In this document: one piece after another, positions 18,502 through 26,887 of the stretch
How the letters are laid out: every line of letters begins with the position of its first letter
Numbering within the stretch: position 1 is the stretch's first letter
Assembly (NCBI RefSeq): GCF_902859705.1
Contig: NZ_CADIJO010000008.1
Location: forward strand, 183,411-247,410
DNA length: 64,000 nucleotides
DNA from: Achromobacter deleyi
GTDB taxonomy: Bacteria; Pseudomonadota; Gammaproteobacteria; Burkholderiales; Burkholderiaceae_B
Direction: 5' to 3'
The notes under the pieces: generated by a model
What the model was told of the DNA's origin: nothing
The model's database searches: none
The model's input: only the letters and a program-made list of their open reading frames with translations
Translations under genes and position numbers: made by a program

Positions 18502-20523
18502 TTAGAACTTCACGCCCACGCCCAGCCAGTAGCGGCGGCCGTCTTCCACGTAGCCGTAGTCGTCATAGCCGACCTGCTTGTCGAACAGGTTGTAGATGCC
18601 GGCGTACACCGACACCTTCTTGTTGACCGCGTACGATCCGCCCAGGTCCATGAAGGTGTAGGACGGCGCTACCAGCGACGACGACGACGGGCCGGTGATC
18701 GGCTGGCTTTCCTTGCCGCGGTAGTTGACGCGGGCCCAGGCTTCCAGGGCGTCCGACGCCTGCCAGTTCACCGTGGTGGTGAACAGGTGCTTGGGCAGCT
18801 GGTTCAGCGGCTGGCCGGCGTACTGGCCTGACTTCTGCTCGGACTTGGTGAACGTGTAGCTGCTGGTCACGGACCAGTCACGCGCCAGCGGCAGCTTCAT
18901 GCTGGCTTCCACGCCGCGCGACACCGCCTTGTCCACGTTCATATAGGTCGTGGGGTTGGCACCGAACTGGTTCGGCCCCTCGGTGCACTGCGACAGCGGG
19001 CACGCCACGCGGGTGATCTTGTCCTTGAAGTTGTTGTTGAACAGCGTCAGCCCGGCATTGAAGCCTTCGCCGTCGTCATACAGCAGGCCGATTTCCTCGG
19101 TCACCGACTTTTCCGGCGTCAGGTCCGGGTTGCCGTACATGTTGCCGCCGCGGCTGACCTGGCCCCAGCCGGCCACCGTCTGGCGCAGATCCGGTGCGCG
19201 GAACCCGGTGGATACGCCGCCCTTCAGGGTCCAGCGTTCAGCCATGTGCCACACGCCGTACAGGCGCGGGCTGAAGTGGCTGCCGAAGTTCTCGTCCTGG
19301 TCCATGCGCAGGCCGCCGGTCAGCGCGAAGCTGTCGGTCAGGCGCCATTCGTCTTCGGCGAACACGGCCCACTGGTAGCGGTCCACCTTGCTGGGCCCGC
19401 CGGCCAGCTGGTTGCCGGTCTGGTCGGTCAGGCGCTGCGACAGGTAGCTGCCGCCCAGCGTCAGCATGTGCGAACCCAGCGGCAGCGACCAGCTGGTCTG
19501 CAGGTCCAGGTTCTTGATCTTCATCTGGCGCGAACGGTTGTCGAACTCTTCCTGCTGCACATAGCTGTCGGACACCGCCCAGCCCCAGCGGCCGGTGTGC
19601 GACAACGCCCACTTGCTGCTGCGGTAATCGGTCTCGGACGACGCCGGGCAACCCGTGCGCGCGCAAGCCTGCCCCGGCGGCAACGGCGCCACGGTCTTGC
19701 CCAGGGTGTTCTCGTACTTCTGGCGGCTGGACGTGGCTTCCAGCACGATGTCGTGGTCGCGGTTCGGCGTCAGCGCCAGCTTGGCGGTGATGTTGGTGGC
19801 GTTGCGCTTGCGGTAGCCATCGACGATCCTGTCTTCGTCGCGCTGGGTCGCCTGGCCATAGATCTGCAGGCCCAGCAGGTCGTTCTTGATCGGACCGGCC
19901 AGGTAGAAGTTGCCCTGGTAGATGTCGCCCGACTTGCTGCTTTCCTGGATGGTGGAGTCCATGCGGATTTCACCGCCCCACTCGCTGGGCACCTTGCGGG
20001 TGATGATGTTGATCACCCCGCCCATGGCGTCCGACCCATACAGCGACGACATCGGGCCGCGCACCACTTCAATGCGTTCGATCGCCGAGATCGGCGGGGT
20101 CCAGCCGCCTTCCACGCCGCTCGAATCCGAGTTGGTGCGGGTTTCGCGGGAGTTCTGGCGCTTGCCGTCGATGAGAATCAGCGTGTACTTCGGACCCATG
20201 CCGCGCAGGCTGATGTCCTGGCGGTCGCCGCCGCCGGTCACCACCACGCCGGGCACCTCGACCAGCGCATCGGTGACGTCGCGGTAGAACTTCTTTTCCA
20301 GGTCCTGGCGCGTGATCACGCTGATGGACGCCGGCGCGTCCTGGATCTGCTGTTCGTAACCGCTGGCCGTCACCACCACGGTGTCCATGACCTTGGGCGC
20401 GGCCGAATCCGCCGATTGCGCCCAGGCCGATTGGCCCATGCCCAGGCCCGCTGCGCACAAGGCGACGGTCAGGCGGGTACGCGGGCCGAATGCGCGCCGC
20501 GCGGCCAGATCGATGCTGCTCAT
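18502..20523 (-). CDS. TonB-dependent catecholate siderophore receptor (IrgA/VctA/FepA-like)
   Basis: This 673-residue outer-membrane receptor has a signal peptide ending SAWAQ, a TonB box MDTVVVTASG, and a plug domain with ISVITRQDLEKKFYRDVTDAL, VVVTGGGDRQDISLRGMG and RGPMSSLYGSDAMGGVINIITRK. The barrel ends GRRYWLGVGVKF. The order and wording of these segments closely recall Vibrio IrgA/VctA, receptors for enterobactin and its linear forms; this is recall, not a search. A loop near residue 275 has CARTGCP and another has CPLSQC, likely disulfide-bonded surface loops. It is the first gene of the uptake operon, with a candidate Fur box 72 bases upstream. It is divergent from the two-component system. 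Confidence 0.92.
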   Translation of the reverse strand: MSSIDLAARRAFGPRTRLTVALCAAGLGMGQSAWAQSADSAAPKVMDTVVVTASGYEQQIQDAPASISVITRQDLEKKFYRDVTDALVEVPGVVVTGGGDRQDISLRGMGPKYTLILIDGKRQNSRETRTNSDSSGVEGGWTPPISAIERIEVVRGPMSSLYGSDAMGGVINIITRKVPSEWGGEIRMDSTIQESSKSGDIYQGNFYLAGPIKNDLLGLQIYGQATQRDEDRIVDGYRKRNATNITAKLALTPNRDHDIVLEATSSRQKYENTLGKTVAPLPPGQACARTGCPASSETDYRSSKWALSHTGRWGWAVSDSYVQQEEFDNRSRQMKIKNLDLQTSWSLPLGSHMLTLGGSYLSQRLTDQTGNQLAGGPSKVDRYQWAVFAEDEWRLTDSFALTGGLRMDQDENFGSHFSPRLYGVWHMAERWTLKGGVSTGFRAPDLRQTVAGWGQVSRGGNMYGNPDLTPEKSVTEEIGLLYDDGEGFNAGLTLFNNNFKDKITRVACPLSQCTEGPNQFGANPTTYMNVDKAVSRGVEASMKLPLARDWSVTSSYTFTKSEQKSGQYAGQPLNQLPKHLFTTTVNWQASDALEAWARVNYRGKESQPITGPSSSSLVAPSYTFMDLGGSYAVNKKVSVYAGIYNLFDKQVGYDDYGYVEDGRRYWLGVGVKF

Positions 20524-20594
20524 GTTTCAGACTCTCCCGTCCCGGACAGTTGCCGCGCCCCGTGCACAGCGTCGCCGTCCGCTTCGTATTTTTA

Positions 20595-20611
20595 ATGAAA
20601 ACTATTCTCAT
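20595..20611 (-). promoter_or_regulatory. candidate Fur box in receptor / response regulator divergent promoter
   Basis: ATGAAAACTATTCTCAT is a near-palindrome with 8-base arms around a central T and matches the style of Fur operators. It lies between the receptor start (20523) and the response-regulator gene, in an AT-rich stretch of otherwise GC-rich DNA. Confidence 0.65.
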
Positions 20612-20734
20612 ATTAGAATTGAGGGGTCTGGAACGCTGCAACACGCTTTCCTCAACTTTTATCTTCTTCGCACTTCTTGACACTTCGGCAGCCACACACC
20701 CGCTATGCTGCCGGCGGCAACAGAACCCAAGCGC

Positions 20735-21448
20735 ATGTCCATTCCTACCCAAATGGTGACGCGCCGCATCCTGTTGATCGACGACGACGTCGACCTGGCA
20801 TTGATGCTGCGCGAGTATCTCGACCCTCACCACGTCGACCTGACGCTGGCGCACAGCAGCGCCCAGGGCCTGCCCCTGGCCTTGCAGGACGGCTATGACC
20901 TGATCCTGCTCGACCTCATGCTGCCCGACGGCAATGGCCTGGATCTGCTGCGGCGCCTGCGCCAAAGCTCGCGCCGCCCGGTCATCATGTTCACCGCGCA
21001 CGGCGGCGAAACCGACCGCGTGCTGGGGCTGGAACTGGGCGCCGACGACTACCTGGCCAAGCCCTTCAGCCCGCGCGAGCTCAAGGCGCGCATCTGCGCG
21101 GTGCTGCGCCGTTTCGAGGAAACGCCCGAGGCGCCCGCGGCCGAATTGAACGTCGGCACGCTCTCGCTGGATGCCGCCAGCGGCCGCGCGCGGCTGGGCA
21201 CCCAGGAAGTGCTGCTGACCGGTGCCGAACAACGCATCCTGGAAGTGTTGATGCGCGCCCCCGGCCAGGTGGTGCCGCGCGAGCAGATCAGCCTGTACGC
21301 GCTGGGCCGCACGGCCGACCGCTATGACCGCAGCATCGACACCCACATCAGCAGCCTGCGCAAGAAGCTGCGGCTGGATCACGCCGACGACGCCCCTGCC
21401 ATCCGCAACCTGCGCGGCCTGGGCTATGTGCTGGCAGGCTCGGCCTGA
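20735..21448 (+). CDS. OmpR/PhoB-family response regulator
   Basis: The product (237 residues from ATG 20735) has a receiver domain starting RRILLIDDDVDLALMLREYL. The phospho-acceptor Asp is at about residue 60 in LILLDLMLPDG, with Thr in MFTAHGG and Lys in YLAKPFSP. A C-terminal winged-helix DNA-binding domain follows (LTGAEQRILEVLMRAPGQVV ... DRSIDTHISSLRKKL ... IRNLRGLGYVL). The start is uncertain: ATGs at 20705, 20735 and 20753 all lack strong ribosome sites. It is directly followed by a histidine kinase and is divergent from a catecholate receptor operon, which suggests control of that operon, as PfeR controls pfeA in Pseudomonas. Confidence 0.92.
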   Translation: MSIPTQMVTRRILLIDDDVDLALMLREYLDPHHVDLTLAHSSAQGLPLALQDGYDLILLDLMLPDGNGLDLLRRLRQSSRRPVIMFTAHGGETDRVLGLELGADDYLAKPFSPRELKARICAVLRRFEETPEAPAAELNVGTLSLDAASGRARLGTQEVLLTGAEQRILEVLMRAPGQVVPREQISLYALGRTADRYDRSIDTHISSLRKKLRLDHADDAPAIRNLRGLGYVLAGSA

Positions 21449-22843
21449 ATGGCCTGGCTGCCCGTCCGTTCCCTCTTCTGGCGCGCCTTCCTGACCTTCT
21501 GGGGCGCCATGGCCGTCATCATGGTCTGCGGCATGATGCTGACCGCGGCCGTGGCCTGGTACCGCGTCGATTCGCTGGACGGCCTAAACCCCGGCAACCT
21601 GACCCGCGACGCCGCCCAGATCGCCCGTGCGGAAGGCGCCGATGGCCTGCGCCGCTGGCTCGAAGCAATGGACAGCCGCTATTCGGCGCTGAAGATCTAC
21701 GTGGTCGATGCGCAAGACCAGGACATTCTCGGACGGCGCCTGCCCACCCGCCTGCACGACTGGCTGACCGCCTTTCGCGGTTCGCACGAAGCCAGCCTGA
21801 TCGCGGCGCTGGACACCCCGGCCGATCCGTCCGTCCTGCGCGTCTCGTGGTGGGACCCGCAGTTGCTCGTGCTGCCGGACCGCACCGAACTGCTGATGCT
21901 GTTCCTGCCCTATGACTCTTCGCATTGGGAAGTGCTGGGCCTGACCCCGGTGACGCTGGCGCTGCTGCTGTTTGCGCTGGCCGTAACCGCGCCTTTTTGC
22001 TGGGCGCTGACCCGGCACGTGGCCGCGCCGCTGGGCCAGTTGCGCCTGGCCGCGCGCACGCTGTCAGCCGGCCGCCTGGATACCCGCACGCCCGCCAGGC
22101 TCTCGCAACGCAAGGACGAACTGGGCCTGCTGGCACGTGATTTCGACGCCATGGCCCACCGTCTGCAAGCGCTGGTGGATACGCGCGAACAACTGCTGCG
22201 CCATATCGCCCACGAACTGCGCTCGCCGCTGGCGCGCCTGCGCCTGGGCGTGGAACTGGCGCGCCGCAAGGACGAACGCCAGGACTTGCAGCTGGACCGC
22301 ATCGAACGTGAATGCGAACGGCTGGATGCGCTGGTGGGCAGCACCCTGCGGCTGGCCCGCATGGGCGCGCTGCCCTCGCCCACCGATACGCTGGACCTGG
22401 CCGACGTGGTGGATGACGTGGTGCAGGATGCCCGTTTCGAGGCCGGCGACCGCAAGCTGGGCATCACCTGGACGCGCCCGGCGCCGCTCTGGGTCACCGC
22501 CGACCGCGACAGCCTGGCCAGCGCCATCGAAAACGTGCTGCGCAATGCGCTGCGCTTCACCCCGGCGGGCGGCAGCATCCAGGTGCGCCTCCTGGCCGAT
22601 GCCGGCGAGGCCTGCCTGGAAATCGAAGACAGCGGCCCCGGCGTGCCGGAAAAAGAACTGGCCTACCTGTTCGAACCTTTCTACCAAAGCCAGTCAGGCC
22701 CGGCCGCCCCCAAAGGCGGCGCGGGCCTGGGCCTGAGCATCGCGCGCGCCGCGCTGGCCGCGCACAAGGGCCGCATCTCGGCGCGCAACGCCGCGCCCCG
22801 CGGGCTCAGCGTGCGCATCGAACTGCCGCGCGCGGCGCCCTGA
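21449..22843 (+). CDS. sensor histidine kinase partner of the response regulator
   Basis: This 464-residue inner-membrane kinase begins at the base after the regulator's stop codon, so the two are translationally linked. It has transmembrane helices at about residues 12-37 and 165-186 flanking a periplasmic domain of about 125 residues, then a HAMP domain. The dimerisation helix carries the phospho-acceptor His255 in RHIAHELRSPLARL. The ATPase domain follows, with N-box NVLRNALRF, G1 DSGPGVP and G2 GGAGLGLSIA. The signal bound by the periplasmic domain is unknown; a ferric catechol siderophore is plausible from context. It ends 15 bases from the end of the convergent Fiu-like receptor gene. 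Confidence 0.92.
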   Translation: MAWLPVRSLFWRAFLTFWGAMAVIMVCGMMLTAAVAWYRVDSLDGLNPGNLTRDAAQIARAEGADGLRRWLEAMDSRYSALKIYVVDAQDQDILGRRLPTRLHDWLTAFRGSHEASLIAALDTPADPSVLRVSWWDPQLLVLPDRTELLMLFLPYDSSHWEVLGLTPVTLALLLFALAVTAPFCWALTRHVAAPLGQLRLAARTLSAGRLDTRTPARLSQRKDELGLLARDFDAMAHRLQALVDTREQLLRHIAHELRSPLARLRLGVELARRKDERQDLQLDRIERECERLDALVGSTLRLARMGALPSPTDTLDLADVVDDVVQDARFEAGDRKLGITWTRPAPLWVTADRDSLASAIENVLRNALRFTPAGGSIQVRLLADAGEACLEIEDSGPGVPEKELAYLFEPFYQSQSGPAAPKGGAGLGLSIARAALAAHKGRISARNAAPRGLSVRIELPRAAP

Positions 22844-22858
22844 GGCGCCGCCGTCCGC

Positions 22859-25111
22859 TCAGTTGTAGCGGAACGTCGCGGTCAGCATGGCCGACCGGCC
22901 GGGCGCCACGTAGCTGAACAGGCCCACGTGCGACGCCTCGTAGATCGTTTCGTCGGTCAGGTTGTTCAGATTCAGCTGCAGGCCGAAGTTCTTGTTGAAC
23001 TGGTAGGCCGCCATGGCGTCGTAGCGCCAGTAAGACGGCAGCTGGTACACGTTGGCATCGTCGACGTAGCGCTTGCCGGTGTAGGTTGCGCCCGCCCCCA
23101 CGGTCAGTTCAGGCAGGAACTTGTAGGTGGTCCACAGGCTCGCGCTCTGGCGCGCGATGAACTTCATCTGCTTGCCGCTGAAGTCCGTGCCGCCGCTGGT
23201 GTAGTTCGTGACCGTCGGGTCCATGTAGCTGTAGCCCGCCCACACCTGCCACTTGCGGGTGATCGAGCCCGCCGCGCTCAGTTCCACGCCGCGTACGCGG
23301 TTACTGCCCGCCAAGGTGATGTCGCCCGTCAGCGGGTCGGCCGACCGTGCATCGGTCTTGCGGGTCTCGAACACCGCGCCGGTCAGCGACAGGCGCTCGT
23401 CGAACAGGTCCCACTTGGTGCCCAGTTCGATGCTGCGGCTTTTCTCCGGCGCCAGCGCTGCCGTGGCCGAGGTCAGGCGTCCGCCCGCCGCGCCGTCCGC
23501 GCCGCCCGACTGCCCGGCGGTTTCGCCGGACGGGTTGGACGAGGTGCCGTACGACACGTAGATGCTGCCATTGGGCGCCGGCTTGTAGACCAGGCCCAAT
23601 TGGTAGTTCCACATGTCATCGGTACGATCCGCGCCGCCGCTGGACACGCGGTAGTTGTCGTAGCGCAGGCCGACGTTGGTTTCCCATTGCTCGCTGAACT
23701 TGATCGTGTCGAACACGTAGGCCGCGCGCGTGCTGGTCTTGGCCGCGTCGTACTTGGGGCCCCATGCCAGGCTGCCGGTGTAGGCCTGGTGCGGATTCGG
23801 GCGGTACAGGTCATCGAGCAGCGTGCGGTCAAAGCCGCCGCTGGAAATGCCGTCGCGCTTGATGATCTTTTCGGTGCTGTATTCCAGGCCGGCCGCGTAG
23901 CTGTGGCGGATGGCGCCGGTGGCGAACTCGCCGAACAGGTCGGTCTGGTTGATGAACGACCGGTTGGTCTGGTTCAGCGTGCGCAAGGCCTTGCTGATCT
24001 GCAGGCCCGGCGCTTCGGTCGAGCACGGCGCCCTGCCATAGGCCGGATTGGGGCGGTTGCTGACGCGGGCCGCGCAATTGTCGAACGACGGGCGCGTCAT
24101 CACGTATTCGTTGCGCGATTCGCTGTAGCGCGTGCCGTTGCGCAGTTTCAGCGAATCGCTGAACTTGTGCTCGACCATCAGCGTGCCCATGTCGGCCTGG
24201 TTCTTGCGGTAGTCACGGCCGATCAGGCCGTAGTAGTTGTCGCGGTCGACCTTGGGCGGCGTCACGCGGCCCGGGCGCGATTCGTTCTTGAACGGAATGC
24301 CCAGGTCGGGCGTGTCGTCGTTCTGCAGGTGGTAGTAGCTGAGCGTCACCTGGGTGGGCGTACCCAAGCCCCAGGCAAACGACGGCGCCACGCCCCAGCG
24401 GTCGGTCTCGACGTGGTCGCGGCCGGGCACATCGCCGCCCTGCTTCATCACGTTCAGGCGGAAGGCCGAGCTTTCGCTGAACGCCCAGTTGGCGTCGCCG
24501 GTCAGGCGCCAGTTGTCGTCGGTGCCAAAGCCCACCGAACCTTCGACAAAGTCTTCCAGCTTCGGGCTCTTGCTGACCAGGTTGATGCTGCCGCCGGTCG
24601 AGCCGCGGCCGGAATAGGCCGAGCTGGGGCCCTTCAGGATCTCGACCGATTCCAGGTTGAAGGTCTCGTGCGAGAACCGGCCCAGGTCGCGCATGCCGTC
24701 GACCATCATGTCGGTGCTGGCTTCGTAGCCACGGATGAACGGCCGGTCGCCCGTCGGCGTGCCGCCTTCGCCGGCCCCGAAGGTGATGCCCGGCGCGGTG
24801 CGCAGCACGTCCATCAGCGAGGTCGCGGCGCGATCGCGCATCAACTGCTCGGTGATCACCGTGACCGAGCGCGGCGTGTCCAGCAGCGGCGCCGTCATCT
24901 TGGGCGACGAGGCGACGTTGGCTTCATAGCCGTCGCTGACCGCCTGCCCCTGCACGTGCACGGGCGACAACTGGTGCACGGCGCCGGGCGCCGCGCTGCC
25001 CTGCGCCAGCGCCAGCCCCGGGGACATCAAGGCGGCGCCGCACATGGCGGCATAAATCGTGGACGAGCCGGTACCTCCGGCATTGGCTACAGCCGATTCA
25101 GTCTTTTTCAT
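22859..25111 (-). CDS. TonB-dependent catecholate receptor (Fiu-like)
   Basis: This 750-residue outer-membrane receptor starts at ATG 25111 with an AGGAA site. The long signal region runs MKKTESAVANAGG to LALAQ. Plug features are LLDTPRSVTVITEQLMRDR, TPTGDRPFIRGYEASTDMMVDGMRD and EILKGPSSAYSGRGSTGGSINLVSKSP. The RPFIRGYE-STD segment and overall length recall E. coli Fiu and related receptors for monomeric catechols. It has no transporter of its own, but lies beside the catechol-uptake operon and two-component system, so it may share their inner-membrane transporter. A Fur-like element lies upstream near 25175-25196. Confidence 0.9.
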   Translation of the reverse strand: MKKTESAVANAGGTGSSTIYAAMCGAALMSPGLALAQGSAAPGAVHQLSPVHVQGQAVSDGYEANVASSPKMTAPLLDTPRSVTVITEQLMRDRAATSLMDVLRTAPGITFGAGEGGTPTGDRPFIRGYEASTDMMVDGMRDLGRFSHETFNLESVEILKGPSSAYSGRGSTGGSINLVSKSPKLEDFVEGSVGFGTDDNWRLTGDANWAFSESSAFRLNVMKQGGDVPGRDHVETDRWGVAPSFAWGLGTPTQVTLSYYHLQNDDTPDLGIPFKNESRPGRVTPPKVDRDNYYGLIGRDYRKNQADMGTLMVEHKFSDSLKLRNGTRYSESRNEYVMTRPSFDNCAARVSNRPNPAYGRAPCSTEAPGLQISKALRTLNQTNRSFINQTDLFGEFATGAIRHSYAAGLEYSTEKIIKRDGISSGGFDRTLLDDLYRPNPHQAYTGSLAWGPKYDAAKTSTRAAYVFDTIKFSEQWETNVGLRYDNYRVSSGGADRTDDMWNYQLGLVYKPAPNGSIYVSYGTSSNPSGETAGQSGGADGAAGGRLTSATAALAPEKSRSIELGTKWDLFDERLSLTGAVFETRKTDARSADPLTGDITLAGSNRVRGVELSAAGSITRKWQVWAGYSYMDPTVTNYTSGGTDFSGKQMKFIARQSASLWTTYKFLPELTVGAGATYTGKRYVDDANVYQLPSYWRYDAMAAYQFNKNFGLQLNLNNLTDETIYEASHVGLFSYVAPGRSAMLTATFRYN

Positions 25112-25174
25112 GGGATTCCTGGGAACCTGCCCCGCGACAGGCTCCGCGACAACGTTCTGATTTTTTAGGAACGG

Positions 25175-25196
25175 CAATGATAGTTATTGCTATTCA
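25175..25196 (-). promoter_or_regulatory. candidate Fur box upstream of Fiu-like receptor
   Basis: The segment CAATGATAGTTATTGCTATT, in an AT-rich patch 65-85 bases before the receptor start, contains GATA/TATC-style hexamers of a Fur operator. Motif-based call only. Confidence 0.55.
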
Positions 25197-25317
25197 TCAA
25201 TTCAACCAAATGTCAGGATTTATTCAGGAATCAGACAGAATTACGAAATTTCAGACAAAAGTGATGCATCCGCACGACAACGTCATGCATTGCACCGTAT
25301 CAAACAGGGACGGAAAT

Positions 25318-26136
25318 TCAGTCGGCGTCGGCCAGAATGGCGGCAGACAGGCGCGGCAGCACCCGCAGGGCGTTGGCGGTCGTGGCCTGTGCCACCTGCG
25401 CCGGGGATATGCCCCGCAAGTCCGCCAGCACCTGGGCGATGCGGACCAGTTCCCCCGGCCGGTTGCGCCGCTCGGGCGGGTGCAGCCAGGCTGGCGGTAT
25501 ATCCGGCGCATCGGTTTCCAGCACCAGGTGCTGCAGCCCCACGTCGGTGGCGTGGCGGCGAATCTGCAGCGCGCGCTCGTAGGTCATGGCGCCGCCCAGC
25601 CCCAGCGCAAAGCCCTGGTCGACAAAGGCCTGGGCCTGCTGGGCGCTGCCGTTGAAGGCGTGCGCGATGCCGCCGACGCGGTCATGGCGCCGCAGGTACT
25701 TCAGCAGGATGTCTTGCGATTTGCGCACGTGCAGCAGCACGGGCAGCTTGAACTCGGCGGCCAGCGCCAATTGGGCGGCATAGAAGCGTTCCTGCCGCGC
25801 CCGCGGTTCGCCGGACGCGATCTCGGGCACGAAGAAGTCCAGACCGATCTCGCCGATGGCCACGAAGCGCGGATCGCCCAGGGCCTGCTTGACGGCGCTG
25901 CGCAGCGCGTCCAGGTCGTCCTCTGACGCCCGCTGCACGTACAGGGGATGGATGCCCAGCGCATAGGCGCCGCCGGCCACCTGCGCAGCCAGGTCGCGCA
26001 CCACCGAAAAATTGGCGCGCTCGACCGCGGGAATGACGATGGACTGGACGCCGGCCTCGCAGGCGTGCTCGGCGACCTGCCGGCGGTCGGCATCGAACTC
26101 GGCAGCGTCCAGGTGGCAGTGGGTGTCGATCAGCAT
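25318..26136 (-). CDS. TatD-family metal-dependent hydrolase
   Basis: This 272-residue protein has the TatD hallmarks: DTHCHLDAAEF at the N-terminus (metal-binding H-x-H), AIGEIGLDFF near residue 95 (metal-bridging Glu), LLHVRKS, AHAFNGS and VLETDAP near residue 205. These place it in the YcfH/TatD family of metal-dependent 3'-5' nucleases. Its exact substrate is not established by sequence. The start at 26136 is ATG. It lies 67 bases after lolD on the same strand, so it may be read from the lol transcript. Confidence 0.92.
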   Translation of the reverse strand: MLIDTHCHLDAAEFDADRRQVAEHACEAGVQSIVIPAVERANFSVVRDLAAQVAGGAYALGIHPLYVQRASEDDLDALRSAVKQALGDPRFVAIGEIGLDFFVPEIASGEPRARQERFYAAQLALAAEFKLPVLLHVRKSQDILLKYLRRHDRVGGIAHAFNGSAQQAQAFVDQGFALGLGGAMTYERALQIRRHATDVGLQHLVLETDAPDIPPAWLHPPERRNRPGELVRIAQVLADLRGISPAQVAQATTANALRVLPRLSAAILADAD

Positions 26137-26203
26137 GGCGGGGCCTCCTGGCGCTGATTATCCCCCGCCATGGGGCGGGCGGATACTGCCTGGGGCCGAG
26201 ACG

Positions 26204-26887
26204 TCAGACGAGCCGGCCGTTTTCCATCAACAGCTGGCGATCGGCGCGCGCGGCCAGTTCGGGATCGTGCGTGACGATGGCGAAGGCCGTGCCCGATTCT
26301 TTGTTGACCCGGGTCAGCAGCTCGAACATGTTGTGCGCGGTGTGGCGGTCCAGGTTGCCGGTGGGCTCGTCGGCCAGCACGCAGACCGGACGCGTCACCA
26401 GCGCGCGCGCCAACGCCACGCGCTGGCGTTCGCCCCCCGACAACTGGCCGGGGTAGTGGCCTTCACGCGCCGCCAGGCCCACCAGGCCCAGGACTTCGCG
26501 TGCCGCCTCGCGCGCCTTGTCGCGATTTTCGCGGCGCACGATGAGCGGCATGGCCACGTTGTCCAGCGCCGAGAATTCCGGCAGCAAATGGTGGAACTGG
26601 TACACGAAGCCCAGGCTGCGGTTGCGCACCGCGCTCTTGCGGGCTTCGGACAGGCCGACGGCCAACTGGCCATCCACCGAGACCGCGCCGCTGGTGGGCA
26701 CGTCGAGCAAGCCCAGGATGTGCAGCAAGGTGCTCTTGCCGGACCCGGATGCGCCCACGATGGCCACCATTTCGCCACGCGCCACCGTCAGGGTGACGTT
26801 GCTCAGGACTTCGATGCGGGCCGGGCCTTCGTCATAGACCTTGACGATGTTGTCGGCATGCAGCGCCGGCGTCAGGGAATCAATCAT
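26204..26887 (-). CDS. lolD: lipoprotein-releasing ABC transporter ATPase LolD
   Basis: LolD energises release of lipoproteins from the inner membrane to the carrier LolA. The 227-residue product contains Walker A GASGSGKST (about residues 41-49), the family's FVYQFHHLLPEFSALDNVAMPL, the signature LSGGERQRVALARAL and Walker B VCVLADEPTGNLD. The FQ-HHLLPEF stretch distinguishes LolD from other MacB-type ATPases. Its start overlaps the end of the permease gene by eight bases, which implies coupled translation. Confidence 0.95.
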   Translation of the reverse strand: MIDSLTPALHADNIVKVYDEGPARIEVLSNVTLTVARGEMVAIVGASGSGKSTLLHILGLLDVPTSGAVSVDGQLAVGLSEARKSAVRNRSLGFVYQFHHLLPEFSALDNVAMPLIVRRENRDKAREAAREVLGLVGLAAREGHYPGQLSGGERQRVALARALVTRPVCVLADEPTGNLDRHTAHNMFELLTRVNKESGTAFAIVTHDPELAARADRQLLMENGRLV

